A stretch of DNA of 10,088 nt from an uncultured Lachnospiraceae bacterium (GTDB taxonomy: Bacteria > Bacillota > Clostridia > Lachnospirales > Lachnospiraceae). The notes beneath the pieces are model-generated. The model was not told the DNA's origin. It searched no databases and worked only from the letters and a program-made list of their open reading frames with translations. Shown piece by piece: positions 1 through 6,681 of the stretch. Numbering within the stretch: the first letter of the stretch is position 1; every line of letters begins with the position of its first letter. The DNA lies in assembly GCA_934394615.1 (NCBI GenBank), contig CAKRRJ010000076.1:1-10088 (forward strand), in the 5' to 3' direction. Made by a program: the position numbers and the translations under genes.

Positions 1-54
1 CGACAGCAAAATTTTACATATCTATTTCTTATCAGAAAGATTTACTTTCCATAG

Positions 55-330
55 ACACAAGAATTTTTACACCCTCGCATAGTAGCAATCCTTGCGTTTC
101 TATTTTCCGGCATGAGCATGTATTTTACTGTTGTTGGATTATGGAAAACAGATGTGATGAATAAAGCGGATATAATCAAGTGTTGTATGGCTATGGTTTT
201 CATGATAATAGCAGGAATAGGCATTACTGTTTCGTATTTATTTAAGTTGTGTAAAACAAGAACACATTCCTATTACCATTTCCTTCTGGCTGCCGCAGAA
301 GATGTAAGAAACACGAAAGAGGAAAAATAA
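55..330 (+). CDS. small two-helix membrane protein, start unclear (possibly 5'-truncated)
   Basis: Unrecognised. The frame is open from 55 (after a TAG at 52-54) to a TAA at 328-330. The first ATG is at 112, giving 72 aa, and there is no ribosome binding site before it. The hydrophobic run of the first membrane helix (IVAILAFLF, then SGMSMYFTVVG) begins upstream of that ATG, so a start at 112 would cut the helix in two. No ATG, GTG or TTG lies in frame between 55 and 112. A second helix (AMVFMIIAGIGITVSYLF) follows, then a charged tail. The same frame is also open upstream of the TAG to the window edge, so this could be the 3' end of a longer gene broken by a stop. It ends 3 bp before the zinc-ribbon gene at 334 and may be co-transcribed with it. 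Confidence 0.4.
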   Translation, partial: TQEFLHPRIVAILAFLFSGMSMYFTVVGLWKTDVMNKADIIKCCMAMVFMIIAGIGITVSYLFKLCKTRTHSYYHFLLAAAEDVRNTKEEK

Positions 331-333
331 ACC

Positions 334-1206
334 ATGTACTGTCCGAAATGCGGAAATGAAATAAAAAACGAAAGCTCATTTTGTCCAAAATGCGGAGCCC
401 AGATACATAACCGGATTCAGAAACCGGCAAGGCAGAAAATTTCTTCCGGGAAAGCGCCAAAAATCAATACAGCAGCTTTTCTGGTAATACTTCAAAAATA
501 CAAAGTCTTGCTGGCATGTGGTGCCGCGCTTGTGTTTGTATTGTTTTTCATTACACGAATCTGGGATCCAACGATACCGCCACTGGATGCAGAGGCTGTA
601 ATGTCGGTGTATTTAACCGAGCAGGTTTCGTATTCGAAGAACAAAGAACTATACCGGGAATGTTTTACCTATGAGACGGAGAATCTCATAGATCTGACGG
701 TGGAGCAGCTGGAACCCATATTTGACCGAATGGGAGCTCCTTTGAAGAATAATGGGACGGACAGCCGGATCAATGATGTGAAGGATGGAATTACAGAGTA
801 TTTTTCCCAGAAGCCAGAAAACCAGAAAAAACTGGTACAGGCCATAACCCAGTATTCCGAGTTTCATATGGTAAATGAAAATCGGAAAGGCAAAAAGGTC
901 AAAGCCAATATGAACGTGAACTATTTGGATCTGTCTGCGGTAAATCGCAATATTCTGGAGGACAGCATAAGTTTTGCTGGAATTGGAAGCCTGTTTCTGG
1001 AGGGCGTGAATCTAGGAACACTGGCGGATGCTGCCATGGGAGATATGTCCTTTATTCTGGATAAGTTTGTGGAACAGGCATCGCTGACGGATGAGCGCAA
1101 CAGCTGCACAGGAGCGGTGGAATTTATTTATGATAAAAAAGAACGATGCTGGAAAGTAGACCACATGGACAAGCAGCTCATGAGAGCCTATTTCGGCATC
1201 AGATAG
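334..1206 (+). CDS. membrane-anchored zinc-ribbon protein (290 aa)
   Basis: The N-terminus is a double-CxxC zinc ribbon (C3, C6, C17, C20; the CPKCG knuckle appears twice) of the kind found at the start of many Firmicutes membrane proteins. A basic linker (about 25-45) is followed by a single TM helix (about 57-74, LLACGAALVFVLFFI) and a roughly 215-residue C-terminal region with no recognised domain, predicted to lie outside the membrane. Topology: zinc ribbon in the cytoplasm, C-terminal domain outside. The start is ATG 334, with AGAGG at 318-322. It is followed after 11 bp by a second zinc-ribbon gene and then by a third, so a shared operon and shared role are likely. Function unknown; the general layout resembles TcaA-like zinc-ribbon membrane proteins, but no specific homology is claimed. 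Confidence 0.85.
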   Translation: MYCPKCGNEIKNESSFCPKCGAQIHNRIQKPARQKISSGKAPKINTAAFLVILQKYKVLLACGAALVFVLFFITRIWDPTIPPLDAEAVMSVYLTEQVSYSKNKELYRECFTYETENLIDLTVEQLEPIFDRMGAPLKNNGTDSRINDVKDGITEYFSQKPENQKKLVQAITQYSEFHMVNENRKGKKVKANMNVNYLDLSAVNRNILEDSISFAGIGSLFLEGVNLGTLADAAMGDMSFILDKFVEQASLTDERNSCTGAVEFIYDKKERCWKVDHMDKQLMRAYFGIR

Positions 1207-1217
1207 GAGACAGGATA

Positions 1218-1649
1218 ATGGGATTTTTTGATTCGCTGCAGGAAAATATACAAAAGATAGGAGCCGATGTCTCCACATCAAAATTTGATAATCAGATTAT
1301 GGTTACGGACGGTCAGATTCAGGAACTTTTGGTTTCGATTGGACGGACTTATCTGGAGGCACACCGTGAAACCTGTGAGCCGGAATATGCGCAGGCCGTT
1401 GAAGCCATTAAAAAACTGGAAGGGGAACGCGAGGTTCTGGAACGAAATAAACTCGCTTCCCAGGGACTGCGCATGTGTGAACACTGTCACCAGATTATTA
1501 CACTGGACAGCGCGTTCTGCAACAAATGCGGATCCAAACTGGAACCGGTAGCATTATCGAGCGCAGGCGGAAAATTCTGTCCATCCTGCGGCGCTTCTCT
1601 GGAGAGCGGCGATGTCTTCTATACCTCCTGCGGGGCAAAGGTGAACTGA
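1218..1649 (+). CDS. soluble zinc-ribbon protein with an incomplete second ribbon (143 aa)
   Basis: The start is ATG 1218, preceded by AGGAGA at 1205-1210; an in-frame ATG further upstream lies inside the previous gene and lacks a good site. The first 80 residues are helical and charged, with a likely coiled coil around 55-80 (EYAQAVEAIKKLEGEREVLE). A complete zinc ribbon follows (C87, C90, C101, C104). The second ribbon has C121, C124 and C138, but the fourth ligand position, 135, is Tyr (TAT, one base from TGT Cys). No signal peptide or TM helix is seen, so the protein is cytoplasmic. It sits between two membrane-anchored zinc-ribbon genes (11 bp after the first, 59 bp before the next) and may be their soluble partner. 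Function unknown. Confidence 0.85.
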   Translation: MGFFDSLQENIQKIGADVSTSKFDNQIMVTDGQIQELLVSIGRTYLEAHRETCEPEYAQAVEAIKKLEGEREVLERNKLASQGLRMCEHCHQIITLDSAFCNKCGSKLEPVALSSAGGKFCPSCGASLESGDVFYTSCGAKVN

Positions 1650-1708
1650 TTGGCACAGTCTGATATAGGCTTGTTTGAAAAAAGAAAAAGGATACAAGGG
1701 AATAAGAG

Positions 1709-2359
1709 ATGTTTTGTGGAAAATGCGGAAAACAGATTGAAGATCATGCGAAATTCTGCCCTTATTGTGGCGCAGAAACCGGCGTGGAAGTAGAAAACAA
1801 AAAAGTTAGAAGAAAAGCAGCGCCAGCGCCGGGAAAAATTACGGAAGCGCCTGAAAAGAGAGAAAAATCAAAAAGTAAAGTCGGAATTGTAATTGCAGGA
1901 CTGGTTGGAGTATGCGCGATCGCAGGTGGTGCCTGGTTCTTGGGAAAGGAAAGCGGGTTTAGCAAAAATGCAGCGGCAGCACCGGAAACGTCCGTGGAAG
2001 AACTGATAATGGAAGAAAGTTCAGAAGAAACAGAAGATGTTCATGCTTGTGGAACATTGAAAGATGATTATATTCTTCCAGATTGTGCAACTAGGTATTA
2101 CACGAAGGATGAGATTGACGGTCTGACACTTGAAGAAATTTATGTTGCACGAAATGAAATTTATGCGAGACATGGACGCGAGTTTAAAACAGAAGAACTG
2201 GCGGAATATTTTTCAGAAAAATCGTGGTATAATCCAGTGTACACCCCAGAAGAGTTTGACGCAATGGGGGATAGTGTTTTTAATGAATATGAGGTTGGAG
2301 GAAGCGCTGGGAGAGCAATGGAAAATGAATACAATACTGATGTTTCCGATAAAAAATAG
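1709..2359 (+). CDS. zinc-ribbon, single-TM protein with YARHG domain (216 aa)
   Basis: Domain order: a double-CxxC zinc ribbon (C3, C6, C17, C20), a Lys/Pro/Ala-rich linker, a TM helix (about 58-78, VGIVIAGLVGVCAIAGGAWFLG), an acidic stretch rich in Glu and Ser (about 95-112), and a YARHG domain (about 118-195). The domain is named for the motif seen here at residues 152-156, and the downstream YFSEKSWYNP is also typical. YARHG domains are extracellular and of unknown function, often at the C-terminus of zinc-ribbon or lipid-anchored proteins in Firmicutes. The start is ATG 1709, with AAGGG at 1696-1700. This is the last gene of the zinc-ribbon cluster; a strong terminator follows 6 bp after its stop codon. 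Confidence 0.9.
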   Translation: MFCGKCGKQIEDHAKFCPYCGAETGVEVENKKVRRKAAPAPGKITEAPEKREKSKSKVGIVIAGLVGVCAIAGGAWFLGKESGFSKNAAAAPETSVEELIMEESSEETEDVHACGTLKDDYILPDCATRYYTKDEIDGLTLEEIYVARNEIYARHGREFKTEELAEYFSEKSWYNPVYTPEEFDAMGDSVFNEYEVGGSAGRAMENEYNTDVSDKK

Positions 2360-2365
2360 GCAGAG

Positions 2366-2403
2366 AAGCACTTCTTAGAGTTGATTCTAAGGGGTGCTTT
2401 TTT
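2366..2403 (+). terminator. intrinsic terminator of the zinc-ribbon operon
   Basis: A 14-bp stem: AAGCAC (2366-2371) pairs with GTGCTT (2394-2399) and CTTAGA (2374-2379) pairs with TCTAAG (2386-2391), with two T.G pairs between the blocks and a 6-nt loop. It is followed at once by a T run (2398-2403). This is textbook form and separates the zinc-ribbon genes from the AT-rich block that follows. Confidence 0.93.
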
Positions 2404-2482
2404 ATGTTCAGTACAGGATAATATTTTCTATATAATATAAAACTTGATTTTGGCATTATCCAGACATTATCCGGAAATAATA

Positions 2483-2511
2483 TTGTTGCTATTTCTGAAA
2501 AATGATATAAT
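2483..2511 (+). promoter_or_regulatory. sigma-A promoter with extended -10
   Basis: A -35 box TTGTTG (2483-2488), a 17-bp spacer, and a perfect -10 TATAAT (2506-2511) with an extended -10 TG at 2503-2504. It probably drives the HTH-like ORF at 2534 and, by read-through, the ATPase-nuclease pair at 2843. It is overlapped by two TTTCNGAAA palindromes, suggesting repression. Confidence 0.6.
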
Positions 2512-2521
2512 ATTTCCGAAA
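2492..2521. promoter_or_regulatory. tandem palindromes flanking the -10 box, candidate operator
   Basis: TTTCTGAAA (2492-2500) and TTTCCGAAA (2513-2521) are two copies of the palindrome TTTC-N-GAAA, spaced 21 bp apart (two helical turns), one on each side of the -10 box. This arrangement suits cooperative binding by a dimeric HTH repressor. Direct copies of CATTATCC at 2454-2461 and 2465-2472 (11-bp period) lie just upstream and may be a second site. The binding role is inferred; the repeats are seen directly. Confidence 0.4.
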
Positions 2522-2533
2522 AGAAGTGACAGC

Positions 2534-2698
2534 GTGACCGATAGCGGATCTGTTTCGACAAAAGAAGCAGCAAGTATTCTTGGATTATCTACCAGAAAGA
2601 TTGTGCAACAAACAGATGTTTACAAGGCCGAGAAGACACCTCGATTTATTTCAGTGATAAAAAATCTGAGATTGCGGAGAACGGTATCAGAAGTATGA
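2534..2698 (+). pseudogene. small HTH-like ORF, probably a gene remnant
   Basis: GTG 2534 is preceded by AAGAAG and gives 54 aa. Residues 6-22 (SVSTKEAASILGLSTRK) resemble the first helix-turn-helix of MerR/excisionase-type DNA-binding proteins. The rest (from QQTDVYKAEK onward) does not continue such a fold, and in a different frame the same DNA encodes the decayed AAA-ATPase-like sequence. Most likely this is a fused scar in which an HTH gene start was joined to another gene's remains. A short functional regulator of the nearby promoter cannot be excluded. Confidence 0.3.
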
Positions 2699-2822
2699 GG
2701 GCGCGTTTCCGGTCATTTCGCTTACGTTCAAAGATGTTATTCGTGAAATCATGGCTTGGCTAAAAAATAGTGAATACTGTAGAATAACAAATGAAGGATA
2801 TAAGAAAATAAAAATCAGGTGA
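2601..2822 (+). pseudogene. decayed AAA-ATPase_like (DUF1703-type) gene fragment
   Basis: In the frame of 2601 the translation contains MFTRPRR followed by HLDLFQ, then stops at 2655, 2658 and 2667, then DCGERYQKYEGAF and PVISLTFKDVI before a final stop at 2820-2822. Intact members of the AAA-ATPase_like / PD-(D/E)XK (DUF1703) family carry an N-terminal TRPRRFGKTL motif and, about 50-70 residues later, a GxxYxxYxGxyPVIxLTFKD segment. Here the GKT P-loop and the stretch after it are deleted, the rest is interrupted, and the large C-terminal part is missing. The family call comes from remembered motifs, not a search. The family is patchily distributed and often found in mobile or accessory regions, in keeping with the AT-rich setting. 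Confidence 0.5.
2756..2785 (+). promoter_or_regulatory. possible weak promoter for the ATPase-nuclease pair
   Basis: TTGGCT (2756-2761), an 18-bp spacer, and TAGAAT (2780-2785, five of six matches to the -10 consensus). The -35 match is poor. It would place the start of transcription about 50 nt before the ATPase start codon. Confidence 0.35.
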
Positions 2823-2842
2823 ATGATTGGTGAGGTGATAAG

Positions 2843-3859
2843 ATGCCGTTAATGAAGATAGAAGTGGAAAATTTTACAGTGTTTGAACGGATGACAATCC
2901 CTTTTGGTAAAGGGTTGAATGTACTGGTTGGAGAAAATGGTGTTGGAAAAACACATATCATGAAGGTGGCTTATGCAGCGTGCCGAGCATCAAAACATGA
3001 CGTTTCGTTTCCTCAGAAAACAGTGATGCTATTTCGTCCGGACCAGTCTAGTATTGGAAGACTGGTTAACCGAAAAAAAGAGGTAAGTAATACAGCGAAA
3101 GTGTGTGTAGAATCAGACACAGCTAGGATAGGAATGTCTTTTTCTACAAAGACAAGAAAATGGGATGCAGAGATTTCAACGGAAGAGAAATGGGAAAAGC
3201 AGATGTCAGATCTGACTAGTGTATTTATTCCAGCGAAAGAGATATTGTCGAATGCATGGAATCTGGATGCGGCAGTAAAAATGGGCAACGTAGAATTTGA
3301 TGATACTTATCTGGATATTATCGCTGCAGCCAAAATTGATATTTCCAGAGGCGTAGATTCAGCGTCCAGGAAGAAATATTTGGATGTTTTGCAGAAAATC
3401 AGCAGCGGAAAAGTAACCGTTCAGGATGATCGTTTCTACTTAAAACCGGGAACGCAGGCAAAATTAGAGTTTAATTTGGTTGCGGAGGGATTGCGGAAGA
3501 TTGCGTTGTTATGGCAACTGATAAAAAATGGAACTCTGGAAAATGGATCTGTATTATTCTGGGATGAACCGGAAGCAAATATTAATCCGAAATATATACC
3601 AGTTCTGGCAGAACTATTGGTTATGCTGGAACGGGAAGGCGTTCAGATCTTTGTATCCACACATGATTATTTTCTGTCCAAATATATTGAAGTAAAACGA
3701 GATAAGGATACCAGTGTTCAATATATTTCTCTGTATAAAGATGAAAATAATAAAGTACAGTGTGAAACTTCGAAAGAATTTGAATTACTGGAGCATAATG
3801 CAATCATGGACACTTTTCGTCAGTTATACCGGGAAGAGATGGGAGTGATACTGAATTGA
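2843..3859 (+). CDS. AAA family ATPase (OLD/AAA_21-like), first gene of a two-gene module
   Basis: An ABC/SMC-type ATPase of the AAA_15/AAA_21 group. Residues 1-20 form the usual first strand (MKIEVENFTVF). Walker A is GENGVGKT at 30-37. A FIPAKEIL segment sits at 128-135, where this family has its conserved P-x-K/R-E stretch. A signature-like NLVAEGLRKIALLWQLI lies at 211-227. Walker B is SVLFWDEPEANINP at 236-249 (D241, E242), and the H-loop STHD is at 272-275. At 338 aa it is ATPase only; there is no C-terminal TOPRIM as in OLD or GajA. The start is fixed by GAGGTGAT at 2832-2839. The stop overlaps the start of the next gene, so the products are probably made together and act as a complex. 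ATPases of this group drive nuclease effectors in anti-phage systems such as Septu (PtuA) and PARIS (AriA). A defence role here is inferred. Confidence 0.88.
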   Translation: MPLMKIEVENFTVFERMTIPFGKGLNVLVGENGVGKTHIMKVAYAACRASKHDVSFPQKTVMLFRPDQSSIGRLVNRKKEVSNTAKVCVESDTARIGMSFSTKTRKWDAEISTEEKWEKQMSDLTSVFIPAKEILSNAWNLDAAVKMGNVEFDDTYLDIIAAAKIDISRGVDSASRKKYLDVLQKISSGKVTVQDDRFYLKPGTQAKLEFNLVAEGLRKIALLWQLIKNGTLENGSVLFWDEPEANINPKYIPVLAELLVMLEREGVQIFVSTHDYFLSKYIEVKRDKDTSVQYISLYKDENNKVQCETSKEFELLEHNAIMDTFRQLYREEMGVILN

Positions 3860-4392
3860 AAACAGAACTGATTGTAGAATCAGAAATGAAATTTGGAAAA
3901 TTTGAAGATACAGATCTGTTCCATATTGAAGATTCTAAAATATACAAAGAGCTTGGAGCTGGAATCAGGACAGTTGAGTTTATTCTGAAGCATAATGAAA
4001 ACAGTATTCTTTTTCTGGAAGCGAAAAAAAGCTGCCCGAATCCAGCTAATCGATATGAATCGAAAGAAAAAGCACAAAAGTTTGAAGAATACTATTCTTC
4101 TATAACGGAAAAATTTATCGATTCCTTGCAGATATATCTTGCTGCTTTGTTAGAAAAGTATGAAGATACTTCAGATCTTGGAACGAATTTGAAGAATATG
4201 AAAAGTATGCAGGATATTCAATTAAAATTCATACTGGTAGTAAAAAATGCGGCAGATATCAGCTGGCTTGCGGGTCCATTAGCAGAATTGCAAGACAGAA
4301 TGTTTAAAATGAGAAAGATATGGCATGTTAAGATTGCGGTATTGAACGAAGAACTGGCAGTAGAGTATAATTTAATAAACGTAAACAGATAG
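3856..4392 (+). CDS. small PD-(D/E)XK-like nuclease candidate, partner of the ATPase (178 aa)
   Basis: The TTG start overlaps the TGA of the ATPase gene (TTGA at 3856-3859), with GGGAG at 3841-3845, indicating translational coupling. An ATG at 3886 is an alternative start that would lose 10 residues. Features visible: FHIEDSKIY (E25 in a predicted helix), then IRTVEFIL (E41) and ILFLEAKKSCPNP (E55, K57). The order acidic residue, strand, E-x-K matches the core of PD-(D/E)XK nucleases, with E41 in the usual Asp position. A helix after it (about 75-100) and a strand LKFILVVK (123-130) complete a plausible fold. No TM helix or signal peptide is seen. The family name is not recognised and nuclease activity is not proven. 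It could instead be an inactive structural partner. Confidence 0.72.
   Translation: MKTELIVESEMKFGKFEDTDLFHIEDSKIYKELGAGIRTVEFILKHNENSILFLEAKKSCPNPANRYESKEKAQKFEEYYSSITEKFIDSLQIYLAALLEKYEDTSDLGTNLKNMKSMQDIQLKFILVVKNAADISWLAGPLAELQDRMFKMRKIWHVKIAVLNEELAVEYNLINVNR
4342..4371 (+). promoter_or_regulatory. sigma-A promoter for hflKC inside the preceding gene
   Basis: TTGAAC (4342-4347), an 18-bp spacer, and a perfect TATAAT (4366-4371), all within the last 50 bp of the nuclease-like coding sequence. Transcription would start near 4378 and leave a leader of about 115 nt before hflK. This allows hflK-hflC to be expressed independently of the ATPase module. Confidence 0.55.
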
Positions 4393-4493
4393 ACAGTAAT
4401 ACATAGCGGGTGATTGTGTTTGATGGAGGCGGGAAATTTGATAAACACACCGTCATTCGATTCAGAACGGACGTGACAGCGAGGAGGAATTGC

Positions 4494-5765
4494 ATGAACC
4501 AGAATCCATTTGGGGGAGGACAGGATCCTTTGGACTTTCTGCGCAGGCAGATGGAAGAACAGTTAAGGCAGAAGCAGCAAAAGAATCAGTGGAAGAAGCA
4601 GGGCAGCTGGCAGAATCAGACGCAGCAAAACGGAACACCGGGCGGAAAGCAAAACGGTGGTGCGGATGAGGGACCGGAGCGTTTCGATTCGGATGGCAAT
4701 CCGGTGAAGAATAAAAAGAAAAAACTCCGTCTGTTCCGCAATACCGGGGTGGCAGCTGCGGTGGTGGTTCTGGCTATGATTAGCATCAACAGTTATTATG
4801 TGCTGGATGAGGAAAATTACGCGGTGGTTACGACTCTGGGAAGTCCGCAGGCTGAGTCTCAGGCGGGTCTGCATTTTAAGATTCCGTTTATTCAGGACGT
4901 GACCATGGTTTCCAAGGGAATCAAGGGTATGCCGATCGGCTACGTGCAGGAAACGGGCGAGTCGGTGGATGAGGAATCCATTATGATCACAAAGGACTTT
5001 AACTTTGTAAATACAGATTTTTATCTGGAGTATATGGTGAACGATCCGGTGAAGTATCTGTATGCGTCCTCAGACCCGGAGGCTACGCTGAAGATGCTGG
5101 CGCAGTCTTACATCCGCGATACGGTTGGTATTTACAATGTGGATGATGTTATCACGACCGGAAAAGCGGTGATCCAGTCGGAAATCAAGGAGAAACTCAC
5201 GAATCGCATGATTGCGGAAGATATTGGCCTTTCTGTGGTCAATATCACGATTCAGGATGCGTTCCCGCCGACAGAAGAGGTGCTGAGCGCCTTCAAGAAT
5301 GTAGAGAACGCAAAGCAGGGAAAAGAGACGGCCATCAACAATGCCAACAAGGACCGCAACGAAAAGCTCCCGCAGGCGGAGGCAGAGTGCGACCAGATCA
5401 TCAAGACAGCCGAGGCGGAAAAAGAAGCCCGCATCAACGAGGCACAGGGCCAGGTGGCGCGTTTTGAGCAGATGTACACCGAGTACAGCAAGTACCCGCT
5501 CATCACGAAGCAGCGTATGTTCTATGAGACCATGGAGGATGTGCTTCCATCCATGAAGGTTTATATTGTGGATGAGAGCGGAACGCAGAAGATGCTGCCG
5601 CTTGACAGTTTTACGTCCGCGATGCAGAACACGGGCAGTGGTAAAGCGGGAACCGGAAACGGAGCAGCAGGAGCAGATAACAGCAGCAGTGCGAAAGCAA
5701 ACAGCAGCCAGACGGGCGGCAACGGTGCTGGTCAGGCCGGAGATGCTGGTTCTGTGAATGAGTAG
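4494..5765 (+). CDS. hflK: HflK, SPFH-domain modulator of the FtsH protease
   Basis: The start is ATG 4494 because GAGGAGG (4481-4487) sits 6 bp upstream; a longer reading from 4410 has no such site. The 423-aa product has a Gln/Asn/Gly-rich cytoplasmic N-terminus (1-70), a lysine cluster, and a TM helix (about 84-102, TGVAAAVVVLAMISINSYYV). An SPFH/band-7 domain follows (about 103-260; ENYAVVTTLG, GLHFKIPFIQ), then an Ala/Glu/Lys-rich coiled coil (262-325, with repeated AEAE) typical of prohibitin-like proteins. The last 45 residues are low-complexity Gly/Ser/Ala/Asn. In E. coli, HflK and HflC form a large membrane cage around FtsH and modulate its proteolysis of membrane proteins. The pair hflK-hflC here (25 bp apart) supports the call. 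Confidence 0.92.
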   Translation: MNQNPFGGGQDPLDFLRRQMEEQLRQKQQKNQWKKQGSWQNQTQQNGTPGGKQNGGADEGPERFDSDGNPVKNKKKKLRLFRNTGVAAAVVVLAMISINSYYVLDEENYAVVTTLGSPQAESQAGLHFKIPFIQDVTMVSKGIKGMPIGYVQETGESVDEESIMITKDFNFVNTDFYLEYMVNDPVKYLYASSDPEATLKMLAQSYIRDTVGIYNVDDVITTGKAVIQSEIKEKLTNRMIAEDIGLSVVNITIQDAFPPTEEVLSAFKNVENAKQGKETAINNANKDRNEKLPQAEAECDQIIKTAEAEKEARINEAQGQVARFEQMYTEYSKYPLITKQRMFYETMEDVLPSMKVYIVDESGTQKMLPLDSFTSAMQNTGSGKAGTGNGAAGADNSSSAKANSSQTGGNGAGQAGDAGSVNE

Positions 5766-5790
5766 CGGGACACGGAAGGAGGAAATTATC

Positions 5791-6660
5791 ATGAAAAAAA
5801 TAGCAAAAGCCTTCAGTGGCCTGATCGTGATTGCAGCACTGTTTGTTGCAGGAAATGCCCTGGTGGTGACTTATCCGGATGAATATACCATTGTACGTCA
5901 GTTCGGCGAGATTGTCCGTGTGGCAGATACCCCGGGTGTGTCATTTAAAATCCCGTTTGTGCAGACTGGTTCCGCCATCCCGAAAGCGCTGCAGATTTAT
6001 GATATCCCGAAGTCGGATGTCATCACAAAAGACAAAAAGAGCATGATCGCGGATGCGTTCGTGCTCTGGAAAATATCGGATCCGGTGTTGTTTACCCGCC
6101 ATTTAAACGGTCAGGTGGCTCAGGCCCAGTCTCGCATTGCGGCATCAGTCTTTTCTTCGATGAAGTCCGTGATTTCTAATATGGACCAGACCGAGATCAT
6201 CGAAAACCGTGACGGAAAGCTGGCGGAGGACATTAAAGACAACATTGGCGGTTCCCTGGATGGATACGGCATTGAGGTTCTGGCCGTGGAAACCAAGTCC
6301 CTGGATATGCCGGACGACAACAAACAGTCTGTATACGACCGCATGATCTCCGAGCGAAACAATATCGCGGCATCCTACACCGCACAGGGTAATTCCTCTG
6401 CGCAGAAGATCAAGAACGATACCACAAAAGAAGTGTCGGTCATGAAGTCAGAGGCAAATGCCAAAGCGGAGAAGATTAAGGCAGAAGGCGAGGCACAGTA
6501 CATGCAGATCTTATCGAATGCCTACAACGATGCCAGCAAAGCAGACTTCTACAACTTTGTCCGCTCCTTGGATGCAGCCAAGGTATCCTTAAAGAACGGC
6601 AACAACACTCTGATCCTGGACAAGAGTTCGCCGATCACGCAGGTCTTCTATGGATACTAA
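5791..6660 (+). CDS. hflC: HflC, SPFH-domain partner of HflK
   Basis: The start is ATG 5791, set by AAGGAGG at 5776-5782; the upstream in-frame ATG at 5758 overlaps the hflK end and is less likely. The 289-aa product has an N-terminal signal-anchor helix (about 7-27, AFSGLIVIAALFVAGNALVV). The SPFH domain follows (about 28-190; EYTIVRQFGEIV, TPGVSFKIPFVQ), then a coiled coil rich in Ala, Glu and Lys (about 195-245, SEANAKAEKIKAEGEAQ). The family ending is a helix with FYNFVRSLDA and a strand (NNTLILDKSSP). The length is slightly shorter than E. coli HflC (334 aa). It works with HflK as a membrane complex regulating FtsH. Confidence 0.93.
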   Translation: MKKIAKAFSGLIVIAALFVAGNALVVTYPDEYTIVRQFGEIVRVADTPGVSFKIPFVQTGSAIPKALQIYDIPKSDVITKDKKSMIADAFVLWKISDPVLFTRHLNGQVAQAQSRIAASVFSSMKSVISNMDQTEIIENRDGKLAEDIKDNIGGSLDGYGIEVLAVETKSLDMPDDNKQSVYDRMISERNNIAASYTAQGNSSAQKIKNDTTKEVSVMKSEANAKAEKIKAEGEAQYMQILSNAYNDASKADFYNFVRSLDAAKVSLKNGNNTLILDKSSPITQVFYGY

Positions 6661-6681
6661 ATATAACAATCACTAGAGTCC

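Noticed and set aside
183..209. Promoter (TTGTAT and GATAAT) inside the first membrane ORF
   Set aside because: The spacer is only 15 bp and both boxes are imperfect; too weak to report as the zinc-ribbon operon promoter.
2843..3859. Gabija GajA or a full OLD nuclease
   Set aside because: The protein ends about 65 residues after the H-loop, leaving no room for the TOPRIM domain that defines those proteins.
5070..5792. 240-aa ORF antisense to hflK
   Set aside because: Shadow frame of the biased codons in hflK; rich in Leu, Arg and His, with no domain and no start site.
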